NCBI RefSeq assembly: GCF_042693015.1
Contig: NZ_CP170544.1
Span: forward strand, 4,464,001-4,528,000
DNA from: Sphingomonas_E sp042693015
Lineage (GTDB): Bacteria > Pseudomonadota > Alphaproteobacteria > Sphingomonadales > Sphingomonadaceae
Reading direction: 5' to 3'
Length of the DNA: 64,000 nucleotides
A program made the position numbers and the translations under genes. Numbering within the stretch: the stretch's first letter is position 1; each line of letters starts with the position of its first letter. Below, piece after piece: positions 44,321-52,476 of the stretch. Below the pieces are notes generated by a model. The model saw only the letters and a list, made by a program, of their open reading frames with translations. It did no database searches and was not told where the DNA came from.

Positions 44321-46309
44321 CTACCTCCTTCGACTGGTGAACGGATTTGCCCGCTTCGGCGCCTTGGCGCGCACGGGCGGCGAAGGTTTCGCAGCGGGCG
44401 GTTGCTCAGCCGGCGCCGATGGCTCCGGTCGCGCCGCGGGCGGCGGCTTCGTGAATTCACCGAGGGCGCGCCGCCACTTAAGAGGCGACCAGTTGTCGAT
44501 GCCGAGGGCGAACGTGACGGCGCGGGCATAAACCGCGTTGTCGAGCGCCTCGTTGCGGTCCCTTACCTTGTGCCATTCCCGGCGAACCGCGCCGGAGCGC
44601 AGCTTTTTGAACCGAAGCTCCTCGGCCACCAGCTGCTTGATCCACTCGTCGGATGTGCCGTCGGGAAGGTAGATATATCCGTCCGGATACTCCTCGCCGT
44701 CGACCGGCTTATCGAGACCAAGCTGCCCGTAGAGCTCCATCTTGAGCATCGACGTGCCGACATTCCACAGTTTGACGCCGCGCCTGATCTTTTTCCCGTT
44801 GATGGTGACGTCTTGCCAACTGGGCGCGCCGATCGCCTGCTGTGCGGCGATGCTCTCGCGCCCTTTCACCGCCATGGCGAAGCCAGGATAGCGACGCGCC
44901 CAGGCGTAAACTTCCATCGTATTCTGGCCGTCGCCGGAATCGATCGCGCATCGCGCCAACCGCATCCGTCGGCCGTCTTCGCTTTCCCATTCCCGGGCGA
45001 CTTCAACATCGAGCTTCGACCAGGTCGCGCTATCTGCGATCGGCCCATAAACCTCGATGCGCTCGACGAATGCCCGCTTCTTACCAGGGCCGAATGCCCA
45101 GATATCGAGGTCGATGCGCCCACCGCCACCGCGCTGGACGTCGGCCGCGCCGACTAGCAGTCCGGCCCACGCGGGCGGCGTTCCAAGTTGCATGGCCTTC
45201 TCGCGCCGATCGTAGAGACGCTGCCACTCCGGGGATTCGCCCTTCTCGGCGAAAGCCTCGCCCAGCACCTGGTTGACGAAGGTCTTCAGGAGGTTCTGGT
45301 CTTTGTAGACCTCCATGAATTCGCGAGCGATCTCGAGCCAGGCCGCGCCCTCGTGCTGGCTGTAAGCCGCCCAGATATGGAAGGAGCGATGTCGCGGGAA
45401 CGCGGCGGGATTATGAGGCCGCCACTCGCCGTTTTCGTCCATCCAAGGCTTGTGGGCCTCGTCGATCTTACATCCGGCCTCGCACTGATACCAAGCGCGG
45501 GTCGGGTTTTTCTTGGGCTCCCATCGAATGCCGGCGCCGGTGCCATCGCCGAAAACCAAGATCTGCATGTGCCCGCACTCGGGACACGGCACGTAACGAT
45601 ATTCCTGGCTGCCCTGCTCGAACATATTGTCGATGCGGCTGAAGCCCTTGATTTTGGGCGTCGAGCCGGCGGCATTGAACCGACGGGGCGAGGTCAGGTT
45701 TCGCTTGAAGGCGAGCCGGCCGGGGTCACCCTCTTCACGGGCCGACCATGGATAGCCGTCAGGCTCTTCAAGCAACACGTCATCCGCCGTAACGCGGCGG
45801 AATTCCTTCGGGCTGTTCGCGCCCTTGATCTGTATCCAGCCGCCCTTGAATCGCTTCGCGCGGATCTGATTGTCCGAGTGGCGCGGCTTGAACGTCGCGA
45901 CTGCTCGAACCGCCGGCCACTGAAGGACCGGCTCGAGGTCGTCGCGAGAATACTTCTCGGCGTCGTCGATCGTCGGCTGATAGATCAGGCTGCGCGCCGG
46001 ATCCTCCGAGATCCTGTAACCGAGAAAGCATTGAACGATGGTCGAATAGCCGATGCGGCTGCTCTTCCGGACGGTGGTCTGGCCGGTCGCGATATCGGTG
46101 AAGCTGTCCGCGATCCCGTTTTGAAAGGGGAACGGGCGGAAGCGCCGACCGTCGTCGAGCCGCCCTTCAACGGCCATCCATTCTGACAACTTGCGCCGCT
46201 TCTTCGGTTTGAGGACGGCGAAGAGATCACGGGCGAGGCCGGCAACCGCGCCTGCCGGGGCACGAAATGCAACAGGCTCAACCTTCGGGGGGGTCTTCTT
46301 CCTCCTCAT
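44321..46309 (-). CDS. Terminase large subunit, GpA family
   Basis: 662 residues from ATG 46309; a TTG at 46324 with gaggagg upstream is an alternative. ATPase part: VRKSSRIGYSTIVQCFLGY holds the unusual GpA-type P-loop and DDVLLEEPDGY the Walker B region. A zinc-like cluster CPECGHM...CEAGC is present near residues 240-280. The nuclease part follows (GAADVQRGGGGRIDLDIWAFG with its Asp). The protein cuts cos DNA and pumps it into the head. The C-terminus is Pro/Lys-rich for portal contact. Its start overlaps the small subunit gene. Confidence 0.95.
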   Translation of the reverse strand: MRRKKTPPKVEPVAFRAPAGAVAGLARDLFAVLKPKKRRKLSEWMAVEGRLDDGRRFRPFPFQNGIADSFTDIATGQTTVRKSSRIGYSTIVQCFLGYRISEDPARSLIYQPTIDDAEKYSRDDLEPVLQWPAVRAVATFKPRHSDNQIRAKRFKGGWIQIKGANSPKEFRRVTADDVLLEEPDGYPWSAREEGDPGRLAFKRNLTSPRRFNAAGSTPKIKGFSRIDNMFEQGSQEYRYVPCPECGHMQILVFGDGTGAGIRWEPKKNPTRAWYQCEAGCKIDEAHKPWMDENGEWRPHNPAAFPRHRSFHIWAAYSQHEGAAWLEIAREFMEVYKDQNLLKTFVNQVLGEAFAEKGESPEWQRLYDRREKAMQLGTPPAWAGLLVGAADVQRGGGGRIDLDIWAFGPGKKRAFVERIEVYGPIADSATWSKLDVEVAREWESEDGRRMRLARCAIDSGDGQNTMEVYAWARRYPGFAMAVKGRESIAAQQAIGAPSWQDVTINGKKIRRGVKLWNVGTSMLKMELYGQLGLDKPVDGEEYPDGYIYLPDGTSDEWIKQLVAEELRFKKLRSGAVRREWHKVRDRNEALDNAVYARAVTFALGIDNWSPLKWRRALGEFTKPPPAARPEPSAPAEQPPAAKPSPPVRAKAPKRANPFTSRRR

Positions 46310-46763
46310 CCAAGCCCCCGCCAATCGCCTCCTCGACGCGCGTCATGCTGAGCTCTTCGAGTGCATCGCTGATCGCCAAGTCGACGCGCGCGCGCAGCGG
46401 CGCATCGCTCTTTCCGACCTGGGCGCCGACCTGCATCAGCCGCGACTTCACCAAGGTGATGATGCCCGAGACGACGGCGAGCATGTCCGGGAGGGAGGCG
46501 AGTTCCTTTCTCCGCTCCGCGTTGTCCATTGCCTTCGAATCGGCCTGTTCTTTCGCGAGGCGGGCGCGCTCGACGTCCAGGCTAAAGCCGTCGTCCTCGG
46601 GCCCGTGCGTTTTGAGCAGGAGCCAAGCTTCCAAATTCTCCGACCAGCTTGCGCCATCCGCCGGCATGTCGCCCTTCGACCGGAGCTCGCCGATCCAGCG
46701 GCTCGAGACGCCTAGCAGCGCTGCCAACTGGGGGCGGGTGGGTTCATCAAGGTCGATTTCCAT
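46278..46763 (-). CDS. Terminase small subunit (Nu1-like)
   Basis: 161 residues. An N-terminal helix-turn-helix (PTRPQLAALLGVSSRWIGELR) for cos binding is followed by a helical coil (DVERARLAKEQADSKAMDN) and an acidic end. agggaag precedes the ATG. Its order before TerL and likely cos upstream follow lambda. Confidence 0.85.
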   Translation of the reverse strand: MEIDLDEPTRPQLAALLGVSSRWIGELRSKGDMPADGASWSENLEAWLLLKTHGPEDDGFSLDVERARLAKEQADSKAMDNAERRKELASLPDMLAVVSGIITLVKSRLMQVGAQVGKSDAPLRARVDLAISDALEELSMTRVEEAIGGGLDEEEEDPPEG

Positions 46764-46941
46764 GACTTCCCTGCCCGATCCGGTTCAAGGCCGCAGAAAT
46801 CCGCCATTTTCGACCACAGGGAGGAAGAACTAAGCGAAATCCTGTGGCTAGAGGAAAGTTGGGCCATTGCCCCCCGTATAGCGTCTGAGCCGGGGAAGGA
46901 CCCAAGGGGGCGGGGGGTCGTTGCGTCTCGGCGCAATAATG
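46764..46941. other. Non-coding gap upstream of the terminase genes, candidate cos region
   Basis: 178 bp without a supported gene between the small terminase and the next small gene. It contains G-runs (aagggggcggggggtcg near 46903-46920) and C-runs (gccccccgtatagcg near 46869-46883). Lambda-type phages keep cos just before nu1. The exact nick sites cannot be read from the lysogen alone. Confidence 0.35.
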
Positions 46942-47139
46942 TTACACCGCGGCGGGCGGCGCGCTCAGGATCTCGGCCAGGGCGGCCGCCTGGTCGCGGC
47001 TCAGGTCGATCCGCGGACTGTCGTCGCGCTGGTTGCCGGCATCGCGGGACAGGGACGCTCCGTCGGGCGTAATGCTCAGTCGCACCGCCCGCCCATGGGC
47101 ATCGGTGCCGAGGTCATACGCGATCATAACGGGCTTCAT
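46942..47139 (-). CDS. Small hypothetical phage protein
   Basis: 65 residues from ATG 47139 with ggagg 8 nt upstream. MKPVMIAYDLGTDAHGRAV then an acidic helical end (DLSRDQAAALAEILSAPP). No domain recognised. Confidence 0.6.
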   Translation of the reverse strand: MKPVMIAYDLGTDAHGRAVRLSITPDGASLSRDAGNQRDDSPRIDLSRDQAAALAEILSAPPAAV

Positions 47140-47221
47140 TGATGGCCTCCTGTTCGGCCGCGGCAGCGCCTTAGGTTGAGGGACACGCAATGGCCGGAAG
47201 TCCACCACGACAGGCCTGCTG

Positions 47222-47467
47222 CTATTCGGCGGCCTGGGTGAAGTCGACGTAGAACGTCTGGCCTTGCTCGAACTTCCCGAGCAGCGCCGGGTTCGTGATC
47301 GTGATGTCGAGCGAGACCGAAGGCGAGAACTTGGCGAAGGTGTTGTTCTCGTCGCTGCCATCGGCCGGGTACTGCTTGGCAGCGACACCATGGAAGCGCA
47401 GGCGCTCACTCGTCTCGCCCTGCTTCTCGACAGACGCAATCTGCAGCTTGGCACGCATGGCGGGCAT
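47222..47467 (-). CDS. Conserved small phage protein
   Basis: 81 residues from ATG 47467 (ggag 8 nt upstream); codons to 47485 are also open. AKLQIASVEKQGETSERLRF, YPADGSDENNTFAKFSPS and FEQGQTFYVDFT make a compact beta protein that I recognise as recurrent in phages of alphaproteobacteria, always unnamed. May be an accessory head or recombination protein; not known. Confidence 0.65.
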   Translation of the reverse strand: MPAMRAKLQIASVEKQGETSERLRFHGVAAKQYPADGSDENNTFAKFSPSVSLDITITNPALLGKFEQGQTFYVDFTQAAE

Positions 47468-47494
47468 GGTGATCTCCGATGTCATGGGGCGTAG

Positions 47495-47536
47495 AAATAA
47501 AAAGCGCCCGCAAGCCGCTGGGCTCCGGGCGCATTC
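47495..47536 (-). terminator. Leftward Rho-independent terminator
   Basis: On the minus strand gcgcccg ... cgggcgc closes a hairpin over 47504-47532, followed by ctttttattt. It ends the transcript from the DUF6941/XRE/RelE operon. Late genes downstream would need antitermination or their own promoter. Confidence 0.7.
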
Positions 47537-47593
47537 CTACATCTGTTATCTGCATCGCACTTAGGTGCGCACGGGTCAAGCGCCATTTCGGGG

Positions 47594-47992
47594 TCAGGCG
47601 AGAGACACCTCCCCATGAAACACGCGCTTGCTGATGAACGTCGTTCGCTCGAAGCCTTCAGCCTCGCCTATCAGTTCGATAGTCGTTGGACCTTCTAAGT
47701 TTAACAGGCCCGATGGTATCGTAAGCGTTGCCGTATCGGTCGGCCACGGCTCGGGCACCGCCATCTCGAAGCGAGCCACAACCTTGTCGCTTATATGGAG
47801 TTCAAGGTTGATTGTGCTGATCGAACCAACGTCAGGCCTCTTTACGTCGATAAAGAAACCTAGCCATATTGTGGCGGGAAACTCCGCTACGATGATGTCG
47901 CCGGTATAAACGCCAATGAGGATTGGCTTATTGCCTTGCCCCATTGAGAAATGCTCAAAAGCCAACGCGGAAACGGTAGGTATTTTAGCCAT
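47594..47992 (-). CDS. DUF6941-like beta protein, third gene of the toxin-antitoxin-like operon
   Basis: 132 residues, almost all beta strand (ILIGVYTGDIIVAEFPATIW, INLELHISDKVVARFEMAVP). The LIGVYxGDIIV..FP block resembles DUF6941 proteins, whose role is unknown. Its ATG overlaps the XRE gene stop by 8 bp, so it is translationally coupled to it. Could be a third partner of the pair or just cargo. Confidence 0.6.
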   Translation of the reverse strand: MAKIPTVSALAFEHFSMGQGNKPILIGVYTGDIIVAEFPATIWLGFFIDVKRPDVGSISTINLELHISDKVVARFEMAVPEPWPTDTATLTIPSGLLNLEGPTTIELIGEAEGFERTTFISKRVFHGEVSLA

Positions 47993-48380
47993 TTACCAGC
48001 TCGCGCGCTTCGTACTTCACAGGCGTTGTCGACACGGGTTGTCCGCTCGTACCCGTCATCGTGGCGGAAGACCAAGACGTACCCGGCGATGGCGCATTAG
48101 ACCGTCTCAGATCGGCAAGGCGGGTGAACACAACCTCAGGCCGGAAATCGATAGCGCGAGCGATATTGTGCATGTTTCTGAGGGTGACGTTGTTTCGGCC
48201 GGAAAGGACGCGGCTGAGCTGGCCTTCGTCCATACCCAAACGCTCGGCTATTTCCCGTTGATCGAGACCGCTCGCCTTCGCCTCTTCCACGGCATCGATT
48301 AGCCGGCGCCACACCTTTAGGCGGAACGCGTGCCATTGGTCGGCCAGGACGTGCTCGGGAATCCGATTTGCTTCGGTCAT
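47985..48380 (-). CDS. XRE-family helix-turn-helix protein, probable antitoxin
   Basis: 131 residues. HTH core QREIAERLGMDEGQLSRVLS plus NVTLRNMHNIARAIDF at about residues 40-85. The last ~40 residues (SNAPSPGTSWSSATMTGTSG) are Ser/Thr/Gly/Pro-rich and look disordered. It starts 2 bp after a RelE-like gene: the toxin-first order of HigBA-type systems. It would autoregulate the operon through the HTH. Confidence 0.8.
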   Translation of the reverse strand: MTEANRIPEHVLADQWHAFRLKVWRRLIDAVEEAKASGLDQREIAERLGMDEGQLSRVLSGRNNVTLRNMHNIARAIDFRPEVVFTRLADLRRSNAPSPGTSWSSATMTGTSGQPVSTTPVKYEARELVNG

Positions 48381-48381
48381 G

Positions 48382-48882
48382 TTACCCTCTCACGTTTGAG
48401 CAGCAGAATGCTAAAGGATGGCCCGGGAGCCGCGGCAATGTTCCAAACCAGTCGAACCACTGATCGCAGACGGCCGTCGTTGCCTTCCGGAAGCCGCCCT
48501 TCTCGCAATCATCTCGGAACAACGCCGTAATGGCCAAAAAAGTGTCGACCCCCGCGAACGCGCCAAAAATCCGAGCGTGCGGTTGAAACGTCACTCTCAT
48601 CTCCCAAACGTGGTTTGCGTAGGGTGCCATCTTTTTAAGGACCTCTTCGTCGTCGCGAATGGTTTCGCCTTTGACGAATTCTCCCAGTTGAGCGCGAATT
48701 CGGGCGTAATAGTCCTTAGACCCTCTTCTGCTGCTGTGCCCCTTGATAAATCCGTCAATCTTCTTGGTCACAAACAGTACGCGCTTTTCGGTTTCATCAG
48801 GGTCAAAAGGCGGCAGAAATCTGATGATTTCTCCCGCCTGCTCAAGCTGATCCAAAATCGTTGAGATTGACTTAATTGTCAA
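48382..48882 (-). CDS. RelE/HigB-like toxin candidate
   Basis: 166 residues from a TTG with ggggagg 8 nt upstream. The second half has the RelE/ParE pattern: HVWEMRVTFQPHARIFGAFA, then TFLAITALFRDDCEKGGF. HigB-type toxins cut mRNA on the ribosome. The N-terminal ~60 residues are extra. Local base composition is more A+T-rich than the neighbours, a sign of separate origin. Same strand as and 1 bp before the XRE antitoxin gene. Confidence 0.6.
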   Translation of the reverse strand: MTIKSISTILDQLEQAGEIIRFLPPFDPDETEKRVLFVTKKIDGFIKGHSSRRGSKDYYARIRAQLGEFVKGETIRDDEEVLKKMAPYANHVWEMRVTFQPHARIFGAFAGVDTFLAITALFRDDCEKGGFRKATTAVCDQWFDWFGTLPRLPGHPLAFCCSNVRG

Positions 48883-48968
48883 CCGAGTCGCCTCCCCGCA
48901 GGATCACATGCCTGTTCTCGTTACGCGGGGTACATGAAAGTTGTGTGGAATCCGAGCATGTTCGAAAT

Positions 48969-49562
48969 TTACAGCCGCCGCCACATCGCGATGAGAGACG
49001 CCGCGAAAGCGACCGTCGTCTTCGCAGCATCGATCGCGGACCGGCTGTTCGACGCAAGGCGCGAGCCGGCCACGCCCGCCTCCTCGTCCCACCGGCAAAC
49101 ATTCTCGTACACGTTCCAATAGGCCTCCGGCATGCGGCGCTCGAGCCAGGCGAGTTCAGCGAATGCCTCCTGCTGTGACCAACCGAGAGGGGCGTCGATA
49201 CGCTCCTGCGTATGATCAATTGCGGCCAATGAGCCCGACGCCCGGATCCACAGGTTCTGGCAATAGCGGATGGCGTTCTGCTGGGGCTCGCCGAACAGGC
49301 CAGCCTTGTCGTGCGCAATCCAGCGATCAATGGCTGTGCCGCCCCGATTGATGAGAACTTTCACCATGCTGTTGCGCTTGCCACCGAGCGAGCCGTCCAG
49401 GTCGACGACCGTCCCCATCTGGTGAAAGCCCCGCTCGATCTGGGGTTCCGGCACGCCGGCATTGGCTGCCAGCGCCGCGATCTCGCGCCGCCCGCGCTCG
49501 GCCTTCTGCTCCGGGGTTTCCGCCGCCCGCCGCACTTTTTTGCTGACCCGCTTGTTCGCCAT
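48969..49562 (-). CDS. Phage early-late junction protein, function unknown
   Basis: 197 residues. A basic N-terminus (KRVSKKVRRAAETPEQKAE), then a helical core (AIRYCQNLWIRASGSLAAID, EAFAELAWLERRMPEAYWNV). No Cys cluster. It is the last gene of the replication block before the toxin-antitoxin and late genes, where lambdoid phages place their late regulator; a Q-like role is only positional. ATG overlaps the previous stop (TAATG). Confidence 0.55.
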   Translation of the reverse strand: MANKRVSKKVRRAAETPEQKAERGRREIAALAANAGVPEPQIERGFHQMGTVVDLDGSLGGKRNSMVKVLINRGGTAIDRWIAHDKAGLFGEPQQNAIRYCQNLWIRASGSLAAIDHTQERIDAPLGWSQQEAFAELAWLERRMPEAYWNVYENVCRWDEEAGVAGSRLASNSRSAIDAAKTTVAFAASLIAMWRRL

Positions 49563-50212
49563 TACGCTGCCTTAGCCTCCTGATCCTCGACGGCCTTGGC
49601 CGCGTCCACTTCCTCTTGCGTGATGTCCCCGGCTGCGATGCCCAGCTTCAGCACCCACATGGGCGTGCGCCGGATCTCCTCGGGCGTGAGACGGGGCGCC
49701 TCGCCATTCTCCCATCCCGCCGACGGCGGCAGCTTCGGCTCGGCCGCGCGCTCGATCTCGGCATGCATCCGCTTGAGCCGGGCCAGCGCCGTGGCATGCC
49801 GCTGCATCTGCGCCTCGGCCTCTTTCCGCACATGCCCGTCGACCTCGTTGAGGAACGACATGGGAATGTGAATTGCGGCTTGGGCGGCCTTCACGATCAC
49901 GCGGGCCGGGAAGTCCGAAAGCGCCATGGCGACGGCGGTGAGCCACGCGGCGCACTGCTCGGGCGACATGCTCGGCGCGATCTTCATGCCCAGCGGCTTC
50001 AGCCAGGTCCGCACCGCGGTCATCTGCGGGCCGAACTGCGGCCGCCCGTCGGCATCGGTCGCGATCGCGCCCATGTCCTCGGCGCGCTGCAGCGGCAGCA
50101 TGCTCGCCTCATAGGCCGCCACAGTCGCCCGGATGTCTTCGCCGGCAAGTGCGGCGAGGCCGGTCTCCATCGTCCAGTCGTCGGACAGGGCAAGGCGGGC
50201 GGCGTCACGCAT
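49562..50212 (-). CDS. Replication-module protein, function unknown
   Basis: 216 residues from ATG 50212, which overlaps the preceding gene's stop by 8 bp; a start at 50257 is also open. Helical (AAWLTAVAMALSDFPARVIV, ATALARLKRMHAEIERAAE), with SAGWENGEAPRLTPEEI near the end. It follows the O-like gene, the usual place of a helicase loader or P-like protein, but no AAA motif is present. Confidence 0.55.
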   Translation of the reverse strand: MRDAARLALSDDWTMETGLAALAGEDIRATVAAYEASMLPLQRAEDMGAIATDADGRPQFGPQMTAVRTWLKPLGMKIAPSMSPEQCAAWLTAVAMALSDFPARVIVKAAQAAIHIPMSFLNEVDGHVRKEAEAQMQRHATALARLKRMHAEIERAAEPKLPPSAGWENGEAPRLTPEEIRRTPMWVLKLGIAAGDITQEEVDAAKAVEDQEAKAA

Positions 50213-50978
50213 TGAGCCATCCACTGCGGCGTTCGCCGCGGACAGATCGGTTCCCATAGCGGGTCTCCAAGGTGCGGTTCATCCAGGCAACGGCATCTGA
50301 GGGGCTTTCGGCCTGCGCGGCGGAAAGGGCATCCATGACGGCGCCATCGGTGTAGGTGCTGCGCCAGCGGCCGAGCATCGAGCGGGCGTTCCGGTCGGTG
50401 AGCCCAGATTTCACGAGGAAGGGGACACCTGAGGCAAACACGGCGGCTTTCAGGTCGATCGGCTTGACGGGCTCAGCGGGGGCGGGAGGCTCATCACCAA
50501 GGGGCAATTCACCTTTGCCCGTCGGCGCGTCGGCGCCGGAAGCGTTAGCTTCCGTATCCTTCCTTCCTCCTTCCTCCTTCCTCTGCGGCGACTTTTCCCC
50601 AGCGGTTCCGAACTGGTGGGGAACTGGTTCCGAACCGGACGTGGCAAAAGCGAGGGCGGGTTCGGGACAAGGGTGGAAATAGCTCGGCTTTTTCGGCCGC
50701 TGCCAGCGGAGGAAGGCGCGGACGACGCCATAGGCGCGCCCGTTCTCCTCGAACCGCATGATCAGCTGGGCGCCAGCGAGCTCTTCGAGAAGCTGGGTGG
50801 CGTCGACACTGTCGGCGGGGAGGATGCGCATCTTCAACATGAGGGGCGACCATTCGAACACGCCATGGTCGTCGCTCTCGTTCCAGATGCCGATCCACAT
50901 CAGGCGCGCGGCGAAGCTCACCGAGACGAAGCGCTCGCTGGTGTGCAGGCCGGGGTGGACGGACCGGATGCGGCTCAT
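50205..50978 (-). CDS. Phage replication protein O-like (winged helix)
   Basis: 257 residues. The first ~110 (RIRSVHPGLHTSERFVSVS, LMWIGIWNESDDHGVFEWSP, FLRWQRPKKPSYFHP) form the winged-helix domain widespread in alphaproteobacterial phages and often annotated as replication protein. A disordered acidic linker and a helical C-terminus follow. DNA binding at a phage origin is likely. I see no clear iteron array inside the gene. Confidence 0.7.
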   Translation of the reverse strand: MSRIRSVHPGLHTSERFVSVSFAARLMWIGIWNESDDHGVFEWSPLMLKMRILPADSVDATQLLEELAGAQLIMRFEENGRAYGVVRAFLRWQRPKKPSYFHPCPEPALAFATSGSEPVPHQFGTAGEKSPQRKEEGGRKDTEANASGADAPTGKGELPLGDEPPAPAEPVKPIDLKAAVFASGVPFLVKSGLTDRNARSMLGRWRSTYTDGAVMDALSAAQAESPSDAVAWMNRTLETRYGNRSVRGERRSGWLNA

Positions 50979-50981
50979 GGC

Positions 50982-51554
50982 CTATGCGCCCACGCGCGAG
51001 CTAATCTGGGCCAGCCGCGAACGAAGCCCCGCAATCTCGGCCGTCACGCCCTGCAGGTGCTCGCGGGCCAGCTGCTCGAGCGCGTTGATGTCGGCGCGGA
51101 TGGCCTGCAACTCGGTCGGTTCCTTGATCTCGCCGAAACCCGCCCGGCGGAATTCGGTGACGACATCCTTCGCGAGGCCGGTCTCGGCCGCGATCTTCTC
51201 GTCGGACCAGCCGAGAGCGAACGCGCCCTTCTCCACATCGAAGTGGTCGGAGAGGAGCCGGAACATGGCGGCCTGCGCCTTCATGGCCGCCGGCGAGGGC
51301 TTCGTCATCGTCTTCTCCTGATTGGCCCGGCGCTGGCAGTCCGGGCAGATGTGAGGATCCAGCTTCCAGCCGGCCTGGGTGAACTTCCGGTCGATCTGAT
51401 CGGGCGGCATCATCTGCCGCAGGTTGCGCTCGCCGCTCTTCGGGCAGCGCGAGCAGCTCAGCAGCGCAATGAAGGTCGTGCCGCCCACGCCGGGGTGCGA
51501 CGTGACGGCGCGGCCATGCGTGCCCAGCCGATAGGTGTGGCCGACGTGCCTCAT
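50982..51554 (-). CDS. Zinc-finger and HTH-like phage protein
   Basis: 190 residues. Two CxxC pairs (LSCSRCPKSG, HICPDCQRRA) make a zinc site in the first 80 residues. A helix-turn-helix-like stretch follows (SDEKIAAETGLAKDVVTEFR), then a coiled C-terminus. ATGA overlap with the DUF1064-like gene. Probably a DNA-binding early protein. Confidence 0.65.
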   Translation of the reverse strand: MRHVGHTYRLGTHGRAVTSHPGVGGTTFIALLSCSRCPKSGERNLRQMMPPDQIDRKFTQAGWKLDPHICPDCQRRANQEKTMTKPSPAAMKAQAAMFRLLSDHFDVEKGAFALGWSDEKIAAETGLAKDVVTEFRRAGFGEIKEPTELQAIRADINALEQLAREHLQGVTAEIAGLRSRLAQISSRVGA

Positions 51555-51778
51555 ACCTCGCGGAGCTCCAGGTCAGGGAAGAAGGCGAGGAAGAAGGCGC
51601 ACCGAAACTTCGGCTGCTGCTTAAGGTCGCTGATCTGCCCGGCGCGCTGAAGGATATGCAGGTCATTGCAGCGCAGGGCCTCGCGCTTCGACGCGTGCAT
51701 ATGCCCGTGGGCGCACGCGGTCTTCTTCGCGGAGAACTTGTTCGTGCCCGGACGGCGCGCGCCTTGGTGGCGGCTCAT
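51551..51778 (-). CDS. Short DUF1064-like protein
   Basis: 75 residues. NKFSAKKTACAHGHMHASKR and LQRAGQISDLKQQPKF match the start of DUF1064, a phage nuclease-fold family (endonuclease-like). Full members have ~110-120 residues and go on with a V(A)DFxY strand and catalytic Lys. Here the frame ends after PDLELREV, so the core is incomplete. Either a truncated gene or a minimal form. Confidence 0.6.
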   Translation of the reverse strand: MSRHQGARRPGTNKFSAKKTACAHGHMHASKREALRCNDLHILQRAGQISDLKQQPKFRCAFFLAFFPDLELREV

Positions 51779-52476
51779 GCAGCCTCTCCCTCGAAGGCGC
51801 CAGTCAACCGCACGGCGTCCTCGATGCGGCGGCAGGCCGTATCGAAGTGCTTGGGATTGTGCTCGATGCCAGTGAACCGCTTGCCAGCACGAATGGCGGC
51901 CACGCCCGTCGAGCCGGTGCCCATGAAGGGGTCGCAGACGGATGCGCCCGCGGCGTTGCAGAGGATCTTGTCCATGACGGCCTCCGGCTTCACCGTCGGA
52001 TGGTCGAAGTCCTTCGATTGGCGTGACCTGCAGTCGACGATGCGCTTCAGGTCAGACAGACCGCCCCGCGGGTGATATCCGCGATTCCAGGCGTGCAGGT
52101 AGAGCTCGATCTCCGGCACATAGTGCTTGTTGGCCACCGGCATCGGTGTGAGCTTCCGCCAGGCGCAGACCGCGAAGCGGTGGAACGACCCGTCGAGGTA
52201 AGTGGCCAGCTTCGGAAGCTGGTCGTTGCTGCAGAAGCTGACGACGGCGCCGCAGAGAAGCGGATTGATGATCCGGTGGTCGAACCCGTCCGCAAACCCC
52301 TCCTCCCTGATCTGGTCGAGATAGGGCCGGTCTTTGCGGAAACAGCCGCCGCCCGAGGTCATGAGCAGGTACGGCGGGTCCAGGATGTCAGCATCGAACC
52401 AGCCGAGTGTGGGCCGGATATCGTAGGCGTCGCCCAGATAGAGCGTGGCGTCGCCGATGCGCTCGATACGGCTCAT
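51775..52476 (-). CDS. Beta-class DNA methyltransferase (N6-adenine or N4-cytosine)
   Basis: 233 residues. Motif IV DPPY at residues 33-36 comes before motif X-like HPTVKPEAVMDKIL and motif I CDPFMGTGSTGVAAI, the circular order of beta-class amino-methyltransferases such as CcrM-like phage enzymes. There is no restriction endonuclease gene nearby, so it is an orphan enzyme that protects phage DNA or adjusts expression. The recognition site cannot be read. Overlaps the DpdA-like gene by 4 bp, so both are made together. Confidence 0.9.
   Translation of the reverse strand: MSRIERIGDATLYLGDAYDIRPTLGWFDADILDPPYLLMTSGGGCFRKDRPYLDQIREEGFADGFDHRIINPLLCGAVVSFCSNDQLPKLATYLDGSFHRFAVCAWRKLTPMPVANKHYVPEIELYLHAWNRGYHPRGGLSDLKRIVDCRSRQSKDFDHPTVKPEAVMDKILCNAAGASVCDPFMGTGSTGVAAIRAGKRFTGIEHNPKHFDTACRRIEDAVRLTGAFEGEAA

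Noticed and set aside
47594..47992. SecB-like chaperone of a toxin-antitoxin-chaperone system
   Set aside because: The sequence is nearly all beta and resembles DUF6941, not the SecB fold; only the gene order is shared.
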